A stretch of DNA of 64,000 nt from Acanthosoma haemorrhoidale (GCA_930367205.1 OV884011.1:104461139-104525138); one strand, 5' to 3'. Positions 42,361 to 54,910 are shown, counted from the stretch's first letter. Notes: generated by a model not told the origin, from the sequence alone. Translations and numbers: made by a program.

Positions 42361-45300
42361 ATGAATTTTTTCATTAAGGCTTCAATTAACTAATTAATGG
42401 TTTTAATTAATTTTTTCAATTATAGTCCATGGGAGTCCCAACAGATATTAACTAGGAAGTCAATATTTTTAATGAGATGAGAAAATATTTGTTATTTCAA
42501 TATTCAAATAGTCGACCCTTTATCATTGTTCATTAAGTCAAAGTTATTTTCAGCATCTTCGGAGTATCGAGTAAACGTCCAGGCAATCATATAATCCCTC
42601 TACCTGAAACTTTGGTTGTAAAACATAATATTCAAACAAGGTATTTATGACATTTTGTTTTGGAGCGGAGGTGAAAAACTCGTTTTTTTTTTAAATCGAT
42701 CTGGCAGCGTACTATAAAATATTGGTTCTATCTCTTTAGGAATATGGAGTCTTGGTCGCCCCGAACCCCTCCTGCATATGGACGGTTTTAGACTTCAAAA
42801 GTCAAGGTCTGTTGCAATAAATACATACCACGGACACGGAGTTAGGGTGTGCAGTTAATCTTTAATTGAAGTATATAAAACAACTGGCCATACTAAAGCC
42901 AAATAATTATGAGCGATTTTACTGACTGTCACTCTGTCAGGTGAAGTTATTTTTTTGCCAAAAACTCGTTCGTAGCTACGTAGTAGTACATATTACTAAT
43001 AAGGACACCAGGGTATTTAATTTGATAGACTACTTAATATGATTAGAAAACACTCGTTTATTCAATTACTAATAAATTGCGTAATGCCCCCTCATCTTTT
43101 TTCATAGGGTTTCTGTTATTTTTAGCATCTTCAAGGTGTCAAGTAGAACAACTTCTAGATCAAATTCGAATGAGTTAAATTTGCGAATGACAATTTTAAT
43201 GAATTTTCGGAACTATGTTTAAAATTAAAAAATACTTTTACAGTAATAAAATACAACTTTTATTTCCCATAATTATTTGCGGTATGCTAAACAATGCTAA
43301 ACTTGCCCCCTTCGACTAGCTTCTCATATCTTTAAACCTTGGCATCGCGTGACGACAAAACACGAGGATTTTTTTATTGTTTCTTAATATTAGCGTTTCA
43401 AAAGTATCCAGAAATGAGATGAATATGGCATTCATGAATTTCAATGCACATATTAACATACAAAGGCGTATAAATTATTGTTATCAACATCACGATTATT
43501 GTTAACATGGTAACATTAACATACTAACTTAAAATTTTATCACGATTGCACATGTGATTACAGCATCTTTAGTTAATTGCTGATCGTTACCTAATCATGT
43601 GAGCTTATTCCGGCTCAGCGAAGTCAGCTACGTACTTTGAGGAGGCATTTTATTGTTTTTGTGTAAAATATATAACCGGCATATTTTTATACTCTAAAAA
43701 TAACGATTTTAACATGATCCGTTACCAATTACAAAATGTCGCCCAAACAGATATTGATGAATTTTTTATTCTTAAAAAAACATTATAACAATAGAGCAAT
43801 CAACAGAGATATTGAAAATAATAAGAATGAAATTCAACAAACAAGGGCCATACTTGACTACGACATTTTTAATCAATGAAAAAAGAAAACACGTAATTTC
43901 CGAATTGACGATGAGCACTTAAAGGTACGTCACCTGGTGGTAGAATCGAGCCCTAGCCATACTTTCTATTGAAACACAACTAGCAATGCTTGTTAGTTAG
44001 ACTTGATTTGGTTTTATTTGTTTTAAAGAAAACATACCATGTTATCGGTATCTATTTGTAGGTTTACTCCCACCGCTTAATGAATTATCTTTAAACCCCT
44101 TATTTATTAAGGAATGAAAAAAGGTAATAACTAAAACATTGATATAAAAATAAACAATCTAAATCAGCTGGAGCTTATTTTAAAAACAATTTATATTGTA
44201 AGCTTAAAGACTTTTTGAAATTTCGTTGGATTTGTTTTTTAATCGCCGCCTATCATGTGTCCTTAGACACGAGGAAAAATCCGAGCTTTAAGTTTTAATC
44301 TTAAAAGTTATTGAGCACTCCAGAAACGTTTCGCTCAGGTGGTCTTTTTCAGAGGTTCAATTTTACGACAGCTAGCGCGGATCATACAAACAGACAGTTG
44401 AAAGACGATCACCTCGTACCTCAATAAAAGTAGAGCCCCTCCCGTCGGGCCTAGCAGCAATGATAATTTTCTTGAACTTAAGAACTTAGATCTCCCTGAG
44501 AAGAAAAACAAGAACTTCTTTTAAGCCGTCAAAAAATGGAACCAAAAGGCAGTATTTATTCAAAAGACATGATCGCTTATTCAAGCGTTTAATATCAGCA
44601 CTAGATCTTCACTATTTCACATTATATTCATTTTCAATGCCTTTAATAGCGAAACTCACACTTTTTGTTTCTCACCTCTAAATCATGCTAATCTTTACTA
44701 ATTACGATCCGATGATACTAATTGACACCGGCGTCAAATTATCATTGTTCTTTGGCCTATTTATTAACATGTATTTATGCCTTTAGATGAAATATTTATG
44801 ATGAATAAAGTTGCTGAGTCCGAAGGATAAGGTCCTATTTTGATAACTAATGTACGGGACATTGTTTCGGCTGCTTGTAAGTTCTATAATATCAGTCGCA
44901 GAGATGATCCAAGATGTCTGAATTTTAAAGTCGGTTAAAAAACACATATGTCGGTCCAATTAGGCTGATGATCGGTTGTTTAAAATAATAATGATTGGAA
45001 GTATAAATAGTTGAAAAAGTGGATTTTTCGGATAATTTAAGGAGTCATGCATAGATGGATATAGATGGTTTTTCAGAAAATATTTTCTTACGCTAATATT
45101 TTTCTAAACAGTTTACAGCCTGAAATTAGACAGGGCCTGATAAGAGTGTGGTGTGGACAAAAAGATCCAGAGAATGAAAACCATTTGCAGTAGGGAAAAT
45201 AGAAAGAGGCGAACCAAGAATAGGGAATCGGAATAGAGAACCCAGTAATAAGTATTCTCTCAGTATTAATACGAATACAAAGTATAACAGCCAAAGAGAA

Positions 45301-48060
45301 AATAATAATTTTAATACTTAATGCAACTATTTTTTTTTTTTAATATTGTGCATAAAATACTTTGTTTTACTTGAGTCACCGTTTTGATAATAGTATTGTT
45401 ATTGGTCCTATAAATGGTTAGTATACTTCTTAACTCAAACATTTTAGTTAATAAATTATATTAACAAATTCAAGCCAAGTGTGATGTACCTACTAAGGAT
45501 TCCATTACGGTCCTGTAAGTCTTCTCTTAACTAAAGTCCACTAAAACTTCAACACGAATTGCATACCATTTGTCAGGACGTCATTATCTCTACTCTGATC
45601 ACTTATCACTCAGTCATCTACCCTACTTAGTATGAAATGAAAATATTTATAATTTACTTGCAAGTAATTTGACTCCTATTATTTGTATTATCACTGGGGC
45701 ATAAAGTAAAACATTCATGCAATATATTATCCCTCATTATGAAACTGTGGACACAAAAAAAAGTTGTAAATTATCTTATGATGACAACTTTAATTCGTAA
45801 TCCACTTAAATGCAAACAAATATTGAATCATATCAAATATACTCAAATCATAGAAAAATATTTACCATGGCTCTGAAAAAATACTGGTTCAGTTAAATTA
45901 TGCTAATGACATTTTCAACCCTCCCAACACTAGATGTAGAAAATTTCACTAAATACCGGGTGAGGTACTTTCGGACCCTAACTAATTTTTCGGTCATTTT
46001 TTTTTCTATTTGCCTTGATTTAATTGATCCAAACTCATCAAATATTCATAAATTAACAAAATTGATGAAATATTAATAAATACCGTAATAGTTTTCGTAC
46101 AAATTAGACAAAGGACTGATTACACGGTGGGATATGGCTAATTCGTTAAACTAGTAATACAATAAGCCAACGTAAAATTTTTTGAAGAATTTTATTCAAT
46201 ACTAAAGAAAATTGCAACGTAATTTTATTTGTCTATGTTATTTTGGCTGTAAACATTGTAAGATAAATAAGCAAATAAAATTTTACTGACGTAAAATGCC
46301 TAGTGTTTTTGTGAGAAAAAAAAAATCGCCACAAATTGTATGATACAAATTTTCTCATACCGACATTGCGAATTCATCACAGATAGTTGAAGTAGTAATG
46401 TAATGTGATTTTATAAATATATCTCGGAATTTAAGAACGAAAACAGGGAGGGCATGGGGTTCCGACGGACTATGATATAATTGAAAACCTACTTAAAATT
46501 ATGGTAATTTAATATCGACTAAGTAATTAATAATGACAATGACACATGTGACGGAAACGACTACTATTTTCAACCATTAGACCTCCGTGTATTTTATTTT
46601 CATGAACAGGGGACGCACAAATACACAAACAGACGCACTAGTGAAGATAACTGGATTTCAGATTTTCAAATAAAATGTCACTTGGGCCAAGTTAGGAAGT
46701 AATTATTTCGGCGCAATTCTGTGCCCCGGTAGGGAGACCTGTCCGAGTGGAGTTAATCATGGCTCATATTTTTCTTGGCCCAGATTTCGCGAAGGCGTCA
46801 GGGAATTAACTTAGCAACTTTGTATGGGGATTATCTTGTTTATTTCATTGAATCAGGATTGGACGGGCATTGATGGGGATTATTTTTGACTAGACGATAA
46901 AAGGGAATTATAGATACAGGCCTCTTCCATAACTTGGAGTAAATGAGGGAATTAACACCAGATACATTGTTAAGAAACCTATTGCACACTGTAATAAGAC
47001 TTCCCCCTCAACTATTGGCAAAATTACTTAAGAGTCATTAACTGTTATCCACCAGCTGAGGTCAATGGTGGAGGGGTTAAGAAGGTCCGAAGGGCGCCGT
47101 GACCTCCTCTAACCTACTAGACTGCGTTGGTTCAACACAAGCTTGGTCAAAAAAAAAATGTGAACCTTTAAAATATTTCCAATTTCAGTTTTATTATATT
47201 TTTTTGGTATTTTATGATCCCGAGGGGAGAGGCTCTACTTTCGGGACGATCGTTCTGTGTGTACTGAATGTAGAGATCTCATCAATGATGCTCAGTATAT
47301 TTAAAGTCATCTGAAAGTACATGATCGGCACAGTTGCTTTTAATCGTTTAAGGTATATGTAATAACCTAAACAAAATCAAATGTAAAAATGTCTCCTTTC
47401 TATCTGTCTTAAATTTAAAGTTCTGTTTTTTCCCCTAGGTCATAGGCACATTAAATACGATAAATAGAATATCAGTTTTAAATAAACAGGAACGGTAATA
47501 GTTTAGTCAACTATATCCAATTTGTTTCCTGAAAATACCATTGTCAGTGTGTAAGATTTTGTATTTTTAAACATTTAAACTATATTTAAAAGAGGTTCCG
47601 CCCAGTTTCCGTGGTTTATGTATGGCGTCTTTCCATGTTCTAAGCATGTAATTTTTAGGTATTTAGTTCATAATTGATAATAACAAAAATTTTGCTTTCG
47701 AAATAATAGAAAAAATAAATATCATTTTTTATGATATGAAAAATCATAATGGAGTTAACAGTGATTCTCGGATATACTATTATTGTTTACTTTACTAACC
47801 TCTGATCCCCCTCCCTCCACAAAGTCTATTAATTTGGAGAATAACTTTGAGTTTCATGATCATTTCATTTGATTGGATGGCGAATTACTAACACAATACC
47901 TTCTTCACATTTTACTATCCAAATTATCTTAATTGGAAATGATGTTCAATTTCGTAAATGTACCGACAGGTCAATAATTTTTTTCAAATGAAAAATGTTC
48001 AACTATTCTAATCCTCATTATTTATTTATTTTTTGGTATCGAATTCACACATTTATTTAT
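42361..48060. other. AT-rich intergenic stretch, repeats but no gene
   Basis: Repeat copies: 42988-43140 (family 1), motif GGAGAGGCTCTACTTTCGGG at 47219-47245 and in reverse at 44427-44450, and an AATTCAAGCCAAGTGTGATG block near 45470 similar to 4676. A less AT-rich patch at 46720-46990 (CCCGGTAGGGAGACCTGTCC) has no assignable function. No convincing coding exon. Confidence 0.5.
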
Positions 48061-48144
48061 CTACATTGCAACACATTGAGTGCTGTATGACACACGCTTG
48101 TACGAGACAAACACACACTTTACTTCTGGGGACAGATGCCTTAC

Positions 48145-48260
48145 CTCTCTGGAGACAAACCGACCACTGACTAAAGGTGAGACCTCTGCAGCAAAGGTAC
48201 CAGGAGGGGATGTCTGAGGGAGGGTGACGTCACAGTGGCCGCTCGGCGCTCCTATTGGTC
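48145..48260 (-). promoter_or_regulatory. Candidate promoter with CCAAT box and CRE
   Basis: In a GC-richer patch the minus strand reads GACCAATAGG (CCAAT box, 48258-48254), then a palindromic CRE TGACGTCA (48232-48225), an arthropod initiator-like TCAGT (48170-48166) and a donor-like GAGAG|gtaagg (48144). This order and spacing fit a core promoter plus a short first exon on the minus strand. No downstream coding exon within several kb was recognised. Confidence 0.35.
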
Positions 48261-48282
48261 GTAGTGTAGTGGCATAATGCAT

Positions 48283-49202
48283 GCAATGAACGATAAACCT
48301 TGTTTATGCATACGCACACAAACACTCAAATACATAGACACGCCAGAGGAAATGTGGCACCTTTTTGAAATACGGGAGGTGGAGCAATTATACTCCAGGC
48401 AACTGTATAATGAATGATCCGCGCAATATCCAATTATTCAATATTCAATAAGTGGTAATTACACATGCTTCCAGTCGTAGCCAAATACACAGTTGATATG
48501 TAGAGATATGGTAGAACAAGTTGATGCAATGATGTGATCCTCAACATATTTGTCTTAATTTTTACTAATTAAATGTTGTCCGAGTTAGTGGAAGCCCATA
48601 CCAGTTCACTAATAAACCACATTCCTTAAAATCATTTTTGATGTTATATAGTACAATAATTGTGACATAAAGATAATAGTTGACATGTAAATTGTGATCG
48701 TTATATTAGCCTCTCAACATTTCCAATTAAATCCGTTCCGAGATTCCATAAAAACTCAATACAGGAAATAAGGGCATAAAAAATAAATTTTGCAATAGGA
48801 TTCGAAGTCCAATAGAGAAATTTGTAATCTACTAATTATGATGTCTCACGGGATAAGCAACCACATTAATCACAGTTCTGCTGGAGTAATTCGTTCAAAT
48901 ATCATAACCGCTACTCACGAAATTGTTCTCGTCGATCTGAATACTCCTATGCAGGCTAATAAACTGTGGAAAATAATCAAAAGTCATACCGGAACCACTG
49001 TCAGGATCTGAGAAGAGAAGAAACTGCTCCACATTCTCTTATACAGATTTAGGTGTGACCACCAGGCAAAGGTATTTATGCTATTTGATTTTACACAGAT
49101 TATAAAGTGAATCGCATATTTTTTTAATACTGTATGCCTACTACATTTTCCCTGTTTGGGTGTGTGGAGGGGATACTTTTATTATCAATCAAATGAATAT
49201 AT
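48283..49202. other. AT-rich intergenic sequence
   Basis: No gene or clear repeat recognised. Confidence 0.4.
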
Positions 49203-49434
49203 AATTAAAGCAGTTACAAAGCTGTAGATCTTTTTAAAAAGGACTTTATTTAATTTACACTACACAAAGTTTGAAATAAAATATTAAATGGCTAAGCAGC
49301 TAAATGAACGTACTCAATGAATCACAGAAGGGGATTGCTTATCTCTAAGCGAGGAGGCTCATATATAGGATAGGAAAGGACAGTGGTCAGCAATGCGATA
49401 GTGAGCTGATAGCGAACTGTGTCAGAATTTAACT
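49203..49434 (-). repeat. 3' LTR of the gypsy element
   Basis: Pairs with 51936-52162; differs by scattered substitutions and a small indel (AATAAAATATTAAATGG versus AATAGAATATGG). Confidence 0.93.
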
Positions 49435-49768
49435 CCTCCCACGGGAAAATTCGACATTACTCCGGAAATGGGATCGCTGGGAGTAGAAATTTGGTATGGA
49501 TTAGCCATGGGTAATAATAATATAAAAGGAAGTGTTGTAGGAATAGGTTCTTGGGATTTCTTACGTTTACATTTAAAATAATATAAACTTTTAAATAATC
49601 ATTAAATCTAATGTTAGTTGAAATTCATTAAATTTGTCTATAATCTGTCTACATTATTTCTAAGTCTTCGTTGGTTATTATTGGTAATTCCTCTATTGTT
49701 TCTAAAATTTCGTCATTGTCTGAAGTTTCATCATTATTTAATTCTAATAATTAGTCTATAAGGGCCTC

Positions 49769-50875
49769 TTATTCTGACGTGTTGTCTTCTGGTATGTGTA
49801 TATTTACTTCTATGTCTTCTAATGCGTTTATTTCATTTCGTCTGGACAAGCAGTCTGCTACTTGATTTGTTTTTCCCGAAATGTGTTTAATTTCAAACTC
49901 AAATTCTTGAAGCTTCCAGATCCACTTCATGATTCTACTGTTTTCATTTTTCATAGTAAATACCCACGTTAATGGTTTGTGGTCTGTAAGTAATAAAAAT
50001 TTTGTTCCGTATAGGTAGGGTTTAAAATGTTGGGTAAAGTATACTATAGATAATAGTTTTTTTTCTATTGTACTATAGTTTTCTTCCGTTTTTGATAGTA
50101 CTCTTGAAGCAAATGCTATCGGATGTTCTCTATTATCAATTATTTGGCTTAGTACTGCACCTATAGCTTGATTACTCGGGTCTGTAGTTAGAATAAATTG
50201 TTTGTTCCAGTCGGGGTATGCTAGAATCGGTGTGTTAGTCATTTGTTTAATTAAGTAATGGAAACTATCCTTAAATTCTTTGGATTTGTAATTTTTTGAG
50301 TTAATGGCTGCGCTAAGAGGTCTAGTTATTTTCGCGTAGTTCTTTATAAATTTCCTATAATATCCCGTCATTCCTAAAAATCGTCTAAGGGATTTTTCGT
50401 CATTGGGTTGTTTAAATTCTGTAATAGTTTTTATCTTATTTGGGTCCGTTTTTAACCCGTTTTGTGTCACTATATAACCTAATAATTTTAGTTCCGTTTT
50501 AAAAAATTCGGTCTTATCTGATTGTATACTTAAATTATTTCTTTTTAGTGTTCGTAACACCCTTTCAATGTCTTCTTAATGTTCTTCCTCGTTTTTCGAA
50601 TAAATTATTATATCGTCAATATAAGCCATGGTTCTAGGTAAATTCTCTATAGCCAAGTTAATCATACGTTGAAAGGTTGGTGGTGCAATACATAAACCAA
50701 ACGGCATCCTTACGAATTCGTTGTCTGTGCTGAAGGCTGTTTTAGGTATCGATTCTTCTTCCATGGGTATTTGGTGGAAATCTGAGGTTAGATCTATTGT
50801 TGTAAAATACTTTGCTCCTTTAAGTCTATTCAGTACATCTTCTATATTTGGTAAGGGGAATTTATCATTGGTGGT
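49769..50875 (-). pseudogene. Gypsy pol fragment: reverse transcriptase (partial) and RNase H
   Basis: On the minus strand from 50875: NDKFPLPNIEDVLNRL, then YFTTIDLTSDFHQIP (RT motif A region), FVRMPFGLCIAPPTFQRM, and AYIDDIIIYSK (catalytic YxDD, about 50610). A stop at 50578-50576 follows, then the RT thumb (LLGYIVTQNGLKTDPNK, RRFLGMTGYYRKF). RNase H follows: TDPSNQAIGAVLSQ (Asp), ENYSTIEKKLLSIV (Glu), LLTDHKPLTW (Asp), and the HISGKTNQVADCLSR end. The frame is otherwise open to 49769. The N-terminal RT, protease and integrase are absent. Confidence 0.92.
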
Positions 50876-51633
50876 TTACTTTATTAAGTTGGGGTTGTTG
50901 AGCGTCGTTATTGTTATAATTACTATTATAGCGCGGTTGGTATTGTTGTCTTTGGAAATTAGGGTTAAAGTTATTGCCTTTATATCCCTGGTAATTATTA
51001 TGTGGTCTTTGTTGGTATTGTTGTTGTGGTCTTTGAAATTGTTTATTATTATTATATTGTTGTCTAGGTTTTTCTTCGATCGCGTCTTTATTGAATATTT
51101 GGTTCCCGTGTACTTGTTCTTTATTATTGTTTTTAACGGCTTCTTGACTAATGTCATTGTCGTAACGCGCGATTTCCTGATCTTTGTCGCGTATTTCGTT
51201 GTCTGTGTAGATTCTAGAGTATAAGTCACATCGTTTTATTTGTAGTCGTTCAATGTATTCAATAGGGTTTTCGTTATGTCTAGGTTTCGTATTGGAAATT
51301 TCTCGTGCTAGTTATCAAATTGGCCGATTGTCTTGGTAATGTTGTCTAAGGAATTCAAGTAAGTCTATAACTGAGGCAAATTTTTTGTCAAAGGTCGCGA
51401 TTTTTGCATTTCCTTCTATATTCGTTTTGGCACACATGAGAATAAGTTCTTCATTTCTTACTCTATTTGGATTATCAGCTTGACAGAATCTGGCTATTAA
51501 ATACGACACGTTATGTCGTATTTATAAAAATGTGCAATCGCTATTTTTAATTTTTTCATGTTCCATTTCTATATGTATTTGTTTCGTTCCCGTTAATATT
51601 TCTAATATTATTAAGCCTATCAACTAAAGACAT
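50876..51633 (-). pseudogene. Gypsy gag remnant with Gln/Asn-rich tail
   Basis: The region begins at MSLVDRLNNIRNINGNE (ATG 51633) and is interrupted by stops near 51555. It continues as YLIARFCQADNPNRVRNEEL (about 51506-51447) and then, in a third frame, HNENPIEYIERLQIKRC, ending in a Gln/Asn-rich tail (RQQYNNNKQFQRPQQQYQQR) with few cysteines. The tail runs straight into truncated pol at about 50876, where gag reaches a stop. Capsid-like by position; no zinc knuckle was seen. Confidence 0.7.
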
Positions 51634-51935
51634 ATAGGAAAAATAAAAAATAAAATTTAATTTAATACGAGGTTGTTTTCATACTCTGGTGTAGAGTTCT
51701 TCGTCTAAGAGGTTCCTTCTAAGGCTTCTTACAGCTCTGTTGGTTGCCAATGTTTCTTGACCTGAGCGTAGGATATTTGAAAATATCGGCAGTTCCTCCT
51801 TGAAGTCGGTTTGTTGAGACTTGCTCCACAGTGACGTCCTTCTTGTAGAGTAAAGACGGTTGAGTTCTATGGATTGTTGATAATCGAATAAAATCTGGGT
51901 AGTCTGAAATGCCCTCAGGCCCCTGTTCGGGTGCC

Positions 51936-52162
51936 AATTAAAGCAGTTACAATGCTGTAGATCTTTTTGAAAAGGACTTCATTTAATTTACACTACACAA
52001 TGTTTGAAATAGAATATGGCTAAGCAGCTAAATGAACGTACTCAATGAATCTCAGAAGGGGATTGCTTATCTCTAAGCGAGGAGGCTCATATATAGGATA
52101 GGAAAGGACAGTGGTCAGCAATGCGATAGCGAGCTGATAGCGAACTGTGTCAGCATTTAACT
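51936..52162 (-). repeat. 5' LTR of the gypsy element
   Basis: Directly followed on the minus strand by the tRNA-Lys-like primer-binding site. Confidence 0.93.
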
Positions 52163-52559
52163 ATACAGTATGCAACCTGTATGTTCGGTCGTTATGGTTA
52201 ATATCATTTAAAAGCATAAAAAAATAATAATATACATATTGATAATCGAAAATATATATCGATAAACATATGTCCACCTACCTTATCCTGTGGCACATCT
52301 AAACGCTATCTATGATCAAGCTAATAAATTAATGTATTGAATTGAATTAATTTATGCAATTTATTTTTTTTGTATTTATTTGATTAATCTAACAAACTTT
52401 CAGCGTAATGCATTAGCGTTAAAGTTAAAAATACAATAAAAACGTTTAACATTGCTCCAACCTGATAAACCTAAGGGGGATTGGCCACCTGGGTATCATA
52501 AAACATATCCCTTTCAGCCGACTCCATCTTCCACTAGGAAGGGGAAATAGTATTTAAAA
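52163..52559. other. AT-rich gap
   Basis: No gene seen. A TATTTAAAA box at about 52549 precedes the repeat that follows. Confidence 0.35.
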
Positions 52560-52900
52560 CCAGGAGATTAGGCACTGAAGTCTACTCTCTCTCTGCCACA
52601 CCTCTGCGCCGTCACCCGGTCTCACAGCCTCTTGCAGACCCTCTGACGCCTCGCTCCTGTTGCACTGCCGTGCCCCGTTCGAACTCTGAACCGGTCTTAT
52701 TCTTTATGAAACCTCTGTACCCTTTTCTTTTGAACATAGTGTCTTGTCGGGACACATACCTATCATAAATGGAGTCAGATATTAAATGCCGACATGGAAC
52801 AATGGTCCATGTTATAAACTACAACAATCCGCACTTGTCACCAGGGCTCGAGTGATTAGGCACTTCCCTAGTGACGCCCCCGACAGTCCCCAATTGGATT
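52560..52900 (+). repeat. Jockey-type 3' UTR copy, solitary
   Basis: It shares GAACATAG, GTCGGGACACATACCTATCA, GAGTCAGATA, ACCAGGGCTCGAGTGATTAG, GGCAC and CCCCGACAGTC, in order, with 56.37-56.52 kb. No coding part is attached. Confidence 0.65.
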
Positions 52901-54551
52901 ATTTCTCAAAGGCGAATTCTTGTTTGATCAATGGATGGTTTATCTGTATATTGAAAATGAATAAAGATAAAACATAATTGACTTAACATTAAAACTAATG
53001 ATTTATTAAGATATAATTATAAACATAATATAATTATTATATACGATGTCAGCCATATATCTCCTGTCGTGCACCTGAGGGGGTTTATGGCCTGCACAGT
53101 CGATGGGGCCCCAATGGTATTAAACCTTCTACTCATTCATTCTAAAAAATTCCGGTAATACAGGAAATGCCAAAGCTCAGATTACAAAACTTGGGTTCCA
53201 CGAGGTGAAAGGTAGTGTTCCACATTTCCATGTTTTCAGGTAGTATTTTTTAATAATCTTTGAGGAATCATATATCTGATAATCAAGCAGTCTGTATAAT
53301 AGAAGCGTGGGAAGCAGTTGGCAGAATATGGCCAAAGTTATTACTGCTGGACAAATAAACAGGACGAGTTCAGAGTCAGTTAACAGGGGTTATATCACAC
53401 TCAGTTTTTTTCAGCTGGTCATCAAGATGTCAAGACAGCAAAGTCAACATTAAAACCGTCTTAGATCACAAAAGTCGAGATTTTAATAGTGCTATTGAAG
53501 GGCCGATAATGCAACACTCGGAAAATCTTGGCAGATGTTACTTCTTCTCCCCGAGTCACATACCAGCACAAGGCAAACGGACATATTCTTGCTCTGGGCT
53601 TTGAAAATGACAGTGATGAGGTTTTCAAAACTTTCTTAGGCTGCTGCGAACTCCCCCTTTCTGGACTTCGAGAGTGAACTCCGGCTGTTTACAGAATATC
53701 CTTTAAAGGTTACCTATAGGCCACTAAGCTATCAAAGAGGTGAATTATATTTATTATGAAATTGAAATATTTTTATCTTTCTTGTTCTTATATTTAATTT
53801 ATTTTATTGACGAAAAAAAACCCTTAATTTTTGCTAGGTATCGGTTTTCTTGGCTTATTATTATATCAAGGTTTATGATATAATTAATTTTTTCCGATTC
53901 AAATTTTGTTACACCTATCATGTTTCTAGGTTTTCACGTATACTAACTACTCGATTTTCCTCTTATTCAAACAGCTTTAATGATATAAACGTTTGCAGTT
54001 AGGCTGCGAACTTTAACCCACCCATCGTTGAAAGGGTAGTGTGTTAAAGGTTATTGCAAAACAAAATCTACAACCTTGCCTCCAAAACAAAAAATTGAAT
54101 ATAAACTTATAATTAATTCATAACTCTTTTGTCTGTGAGTTCATCTCTTTACCCTTAGCATAATAATAGTACGTTTTGATTTATATGAAAATATATAACA
54201 CTATTTAAAAAAAAAAAAAAATCATACTGACTACAATATGCATTAAAGTGAAATTCGCGGCTTGTCATCTCTCCGAAATCGGTAATTGTTCACTGCTACG
54301 AAATCTTAGCAGCCTTTATTTAAAGGGTTGGCGATTTTTTAGATGACAGGAAGGTGATGTAAAAATTATTAGGGCGGTTAGGTCTTGCAGAACTGAATTG
54401 ATACTTCAGGCGAGTAGTGTAGACTAGACGTAAAATATTTCATTTACTTCGATTTAATAATATCACAAACACTAACATCGATACCACGATATATAATCAT
54501 CCCTATGTCAGCTAAAAAATATAACAAATTAAATCATATGTCAAGCTATTC
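52901..54551. other. Intergenic stretch with an unassigned coding-like patch
   Basis: At about 53540-53700 the plus strand reads HILALGFENDSDEVFKTFLG then CCELPLSGLRE before a stop. It looks like decayed coding sequence, but I recognise no family. The rest is AT-rich. Confidence 0.35.
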
Positions 54552-54612
54552 AAATATTTGAGCTGAATGAAATATTTTACGTCTTCATTCATTTCATTCA
54601 GCTCAAATATTT
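54552..54612. repeat. Perfect 22-bp inverted repeat (hairpin)
   Basis: AAATATTTGAGCTGAATGAA plus AT at 54552-54573, and its exact reverse complement at 54591-54612, with a 17-nt loop. It sits at the left edge of the inverted Jockey fragment. A partial third copy (GACGTAAAATATTTCATT) lies at about 54428. Confidence 0.9.
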
Positions 54613-54910
54613 CTCGGCGAGTTCTCTTGTCCTCCTATACTATATGATTTTGGCAAAGCTTTTTTGCCCTTTTGATAAGAGAAGATTACGCAGTTGGTCT
54701 TCCCGGCGTTCACACTAATGTTCAACTTGCCCAGCCTGTCACTGATTACGTTGCAAACTGACTCAGCCTGTATGAGTGCTCTTTGTGCATTCATGCTGTT
54801 GCTGTAAACCACAATGTCGTCGGCAAAAGCGATTACCGTCGCTTTCTTATATTTGTCCCAACAATTTCAGATGTGTACATGCTACTCAGATGTAACTCCA
54901 CAAGTCAGAG
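54603..54910 (-). pseudogene. Jockey-like RT fragment, inverted copy
   Basis: The minus strand reads LTCGV, then ATVIAFADDIVVYSNSMN (catalytic FADD), then ISDRLGKLNISVNAGKTNCV and KALPKSYSIGG. It matches the plus copy at 55390-55700 (TAFADDIAVYSSSM; ISERLGRLSL). Compared with that copy, the PQGAVLSPVLFN block after CGV is missing. Confidence 0.85.

Larger units (their letters stand above)
49203..52162 (-). mobile_element. Gypsy-type LTR retrotransposon, internally deleted
   Basis: Two LTRs of about 230 bp (49203-49434 and 51936-52162) are around 95% alike and, on the minus strand, read AGTTAAAT...CTTTAATT, the AGTTA/TAATT end style of gypsy-group elements. Next to the 5' LTR is a primer-binding site, TGGCACCCGAACAGGG (about 51936-51921), one base from the tRNA-Lys type TGGCGCCCGAACAGGG. 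A purine tract GTGGGAGG precedes the 3' LTR (49435-49443). The flanks are ATAT and ATAC, a near 4-bp duplication. The interior is only 2.5 kb: gag and part of pol remain. Protease, the first part of RT, integrase and env are missing. Confidence 0.93.

Noticed and set aside
46720..46790. GACCTGTCCGAGTGG resembling a tRNA-Ser/Leu box A
   Set aside because: No box B at tRNA spacing and no cloverleaf arms.
50721..51224. 167-codon plus-strand hydrophobic frame
   Set aside because: Antisense of the Gln/Asn-rich gag tail of the gypsy element.
51719..51937. 72-codon frame next to the 5' LTR
   Set aside because: Lies over the primer-binding site and leader; no gag similarity.
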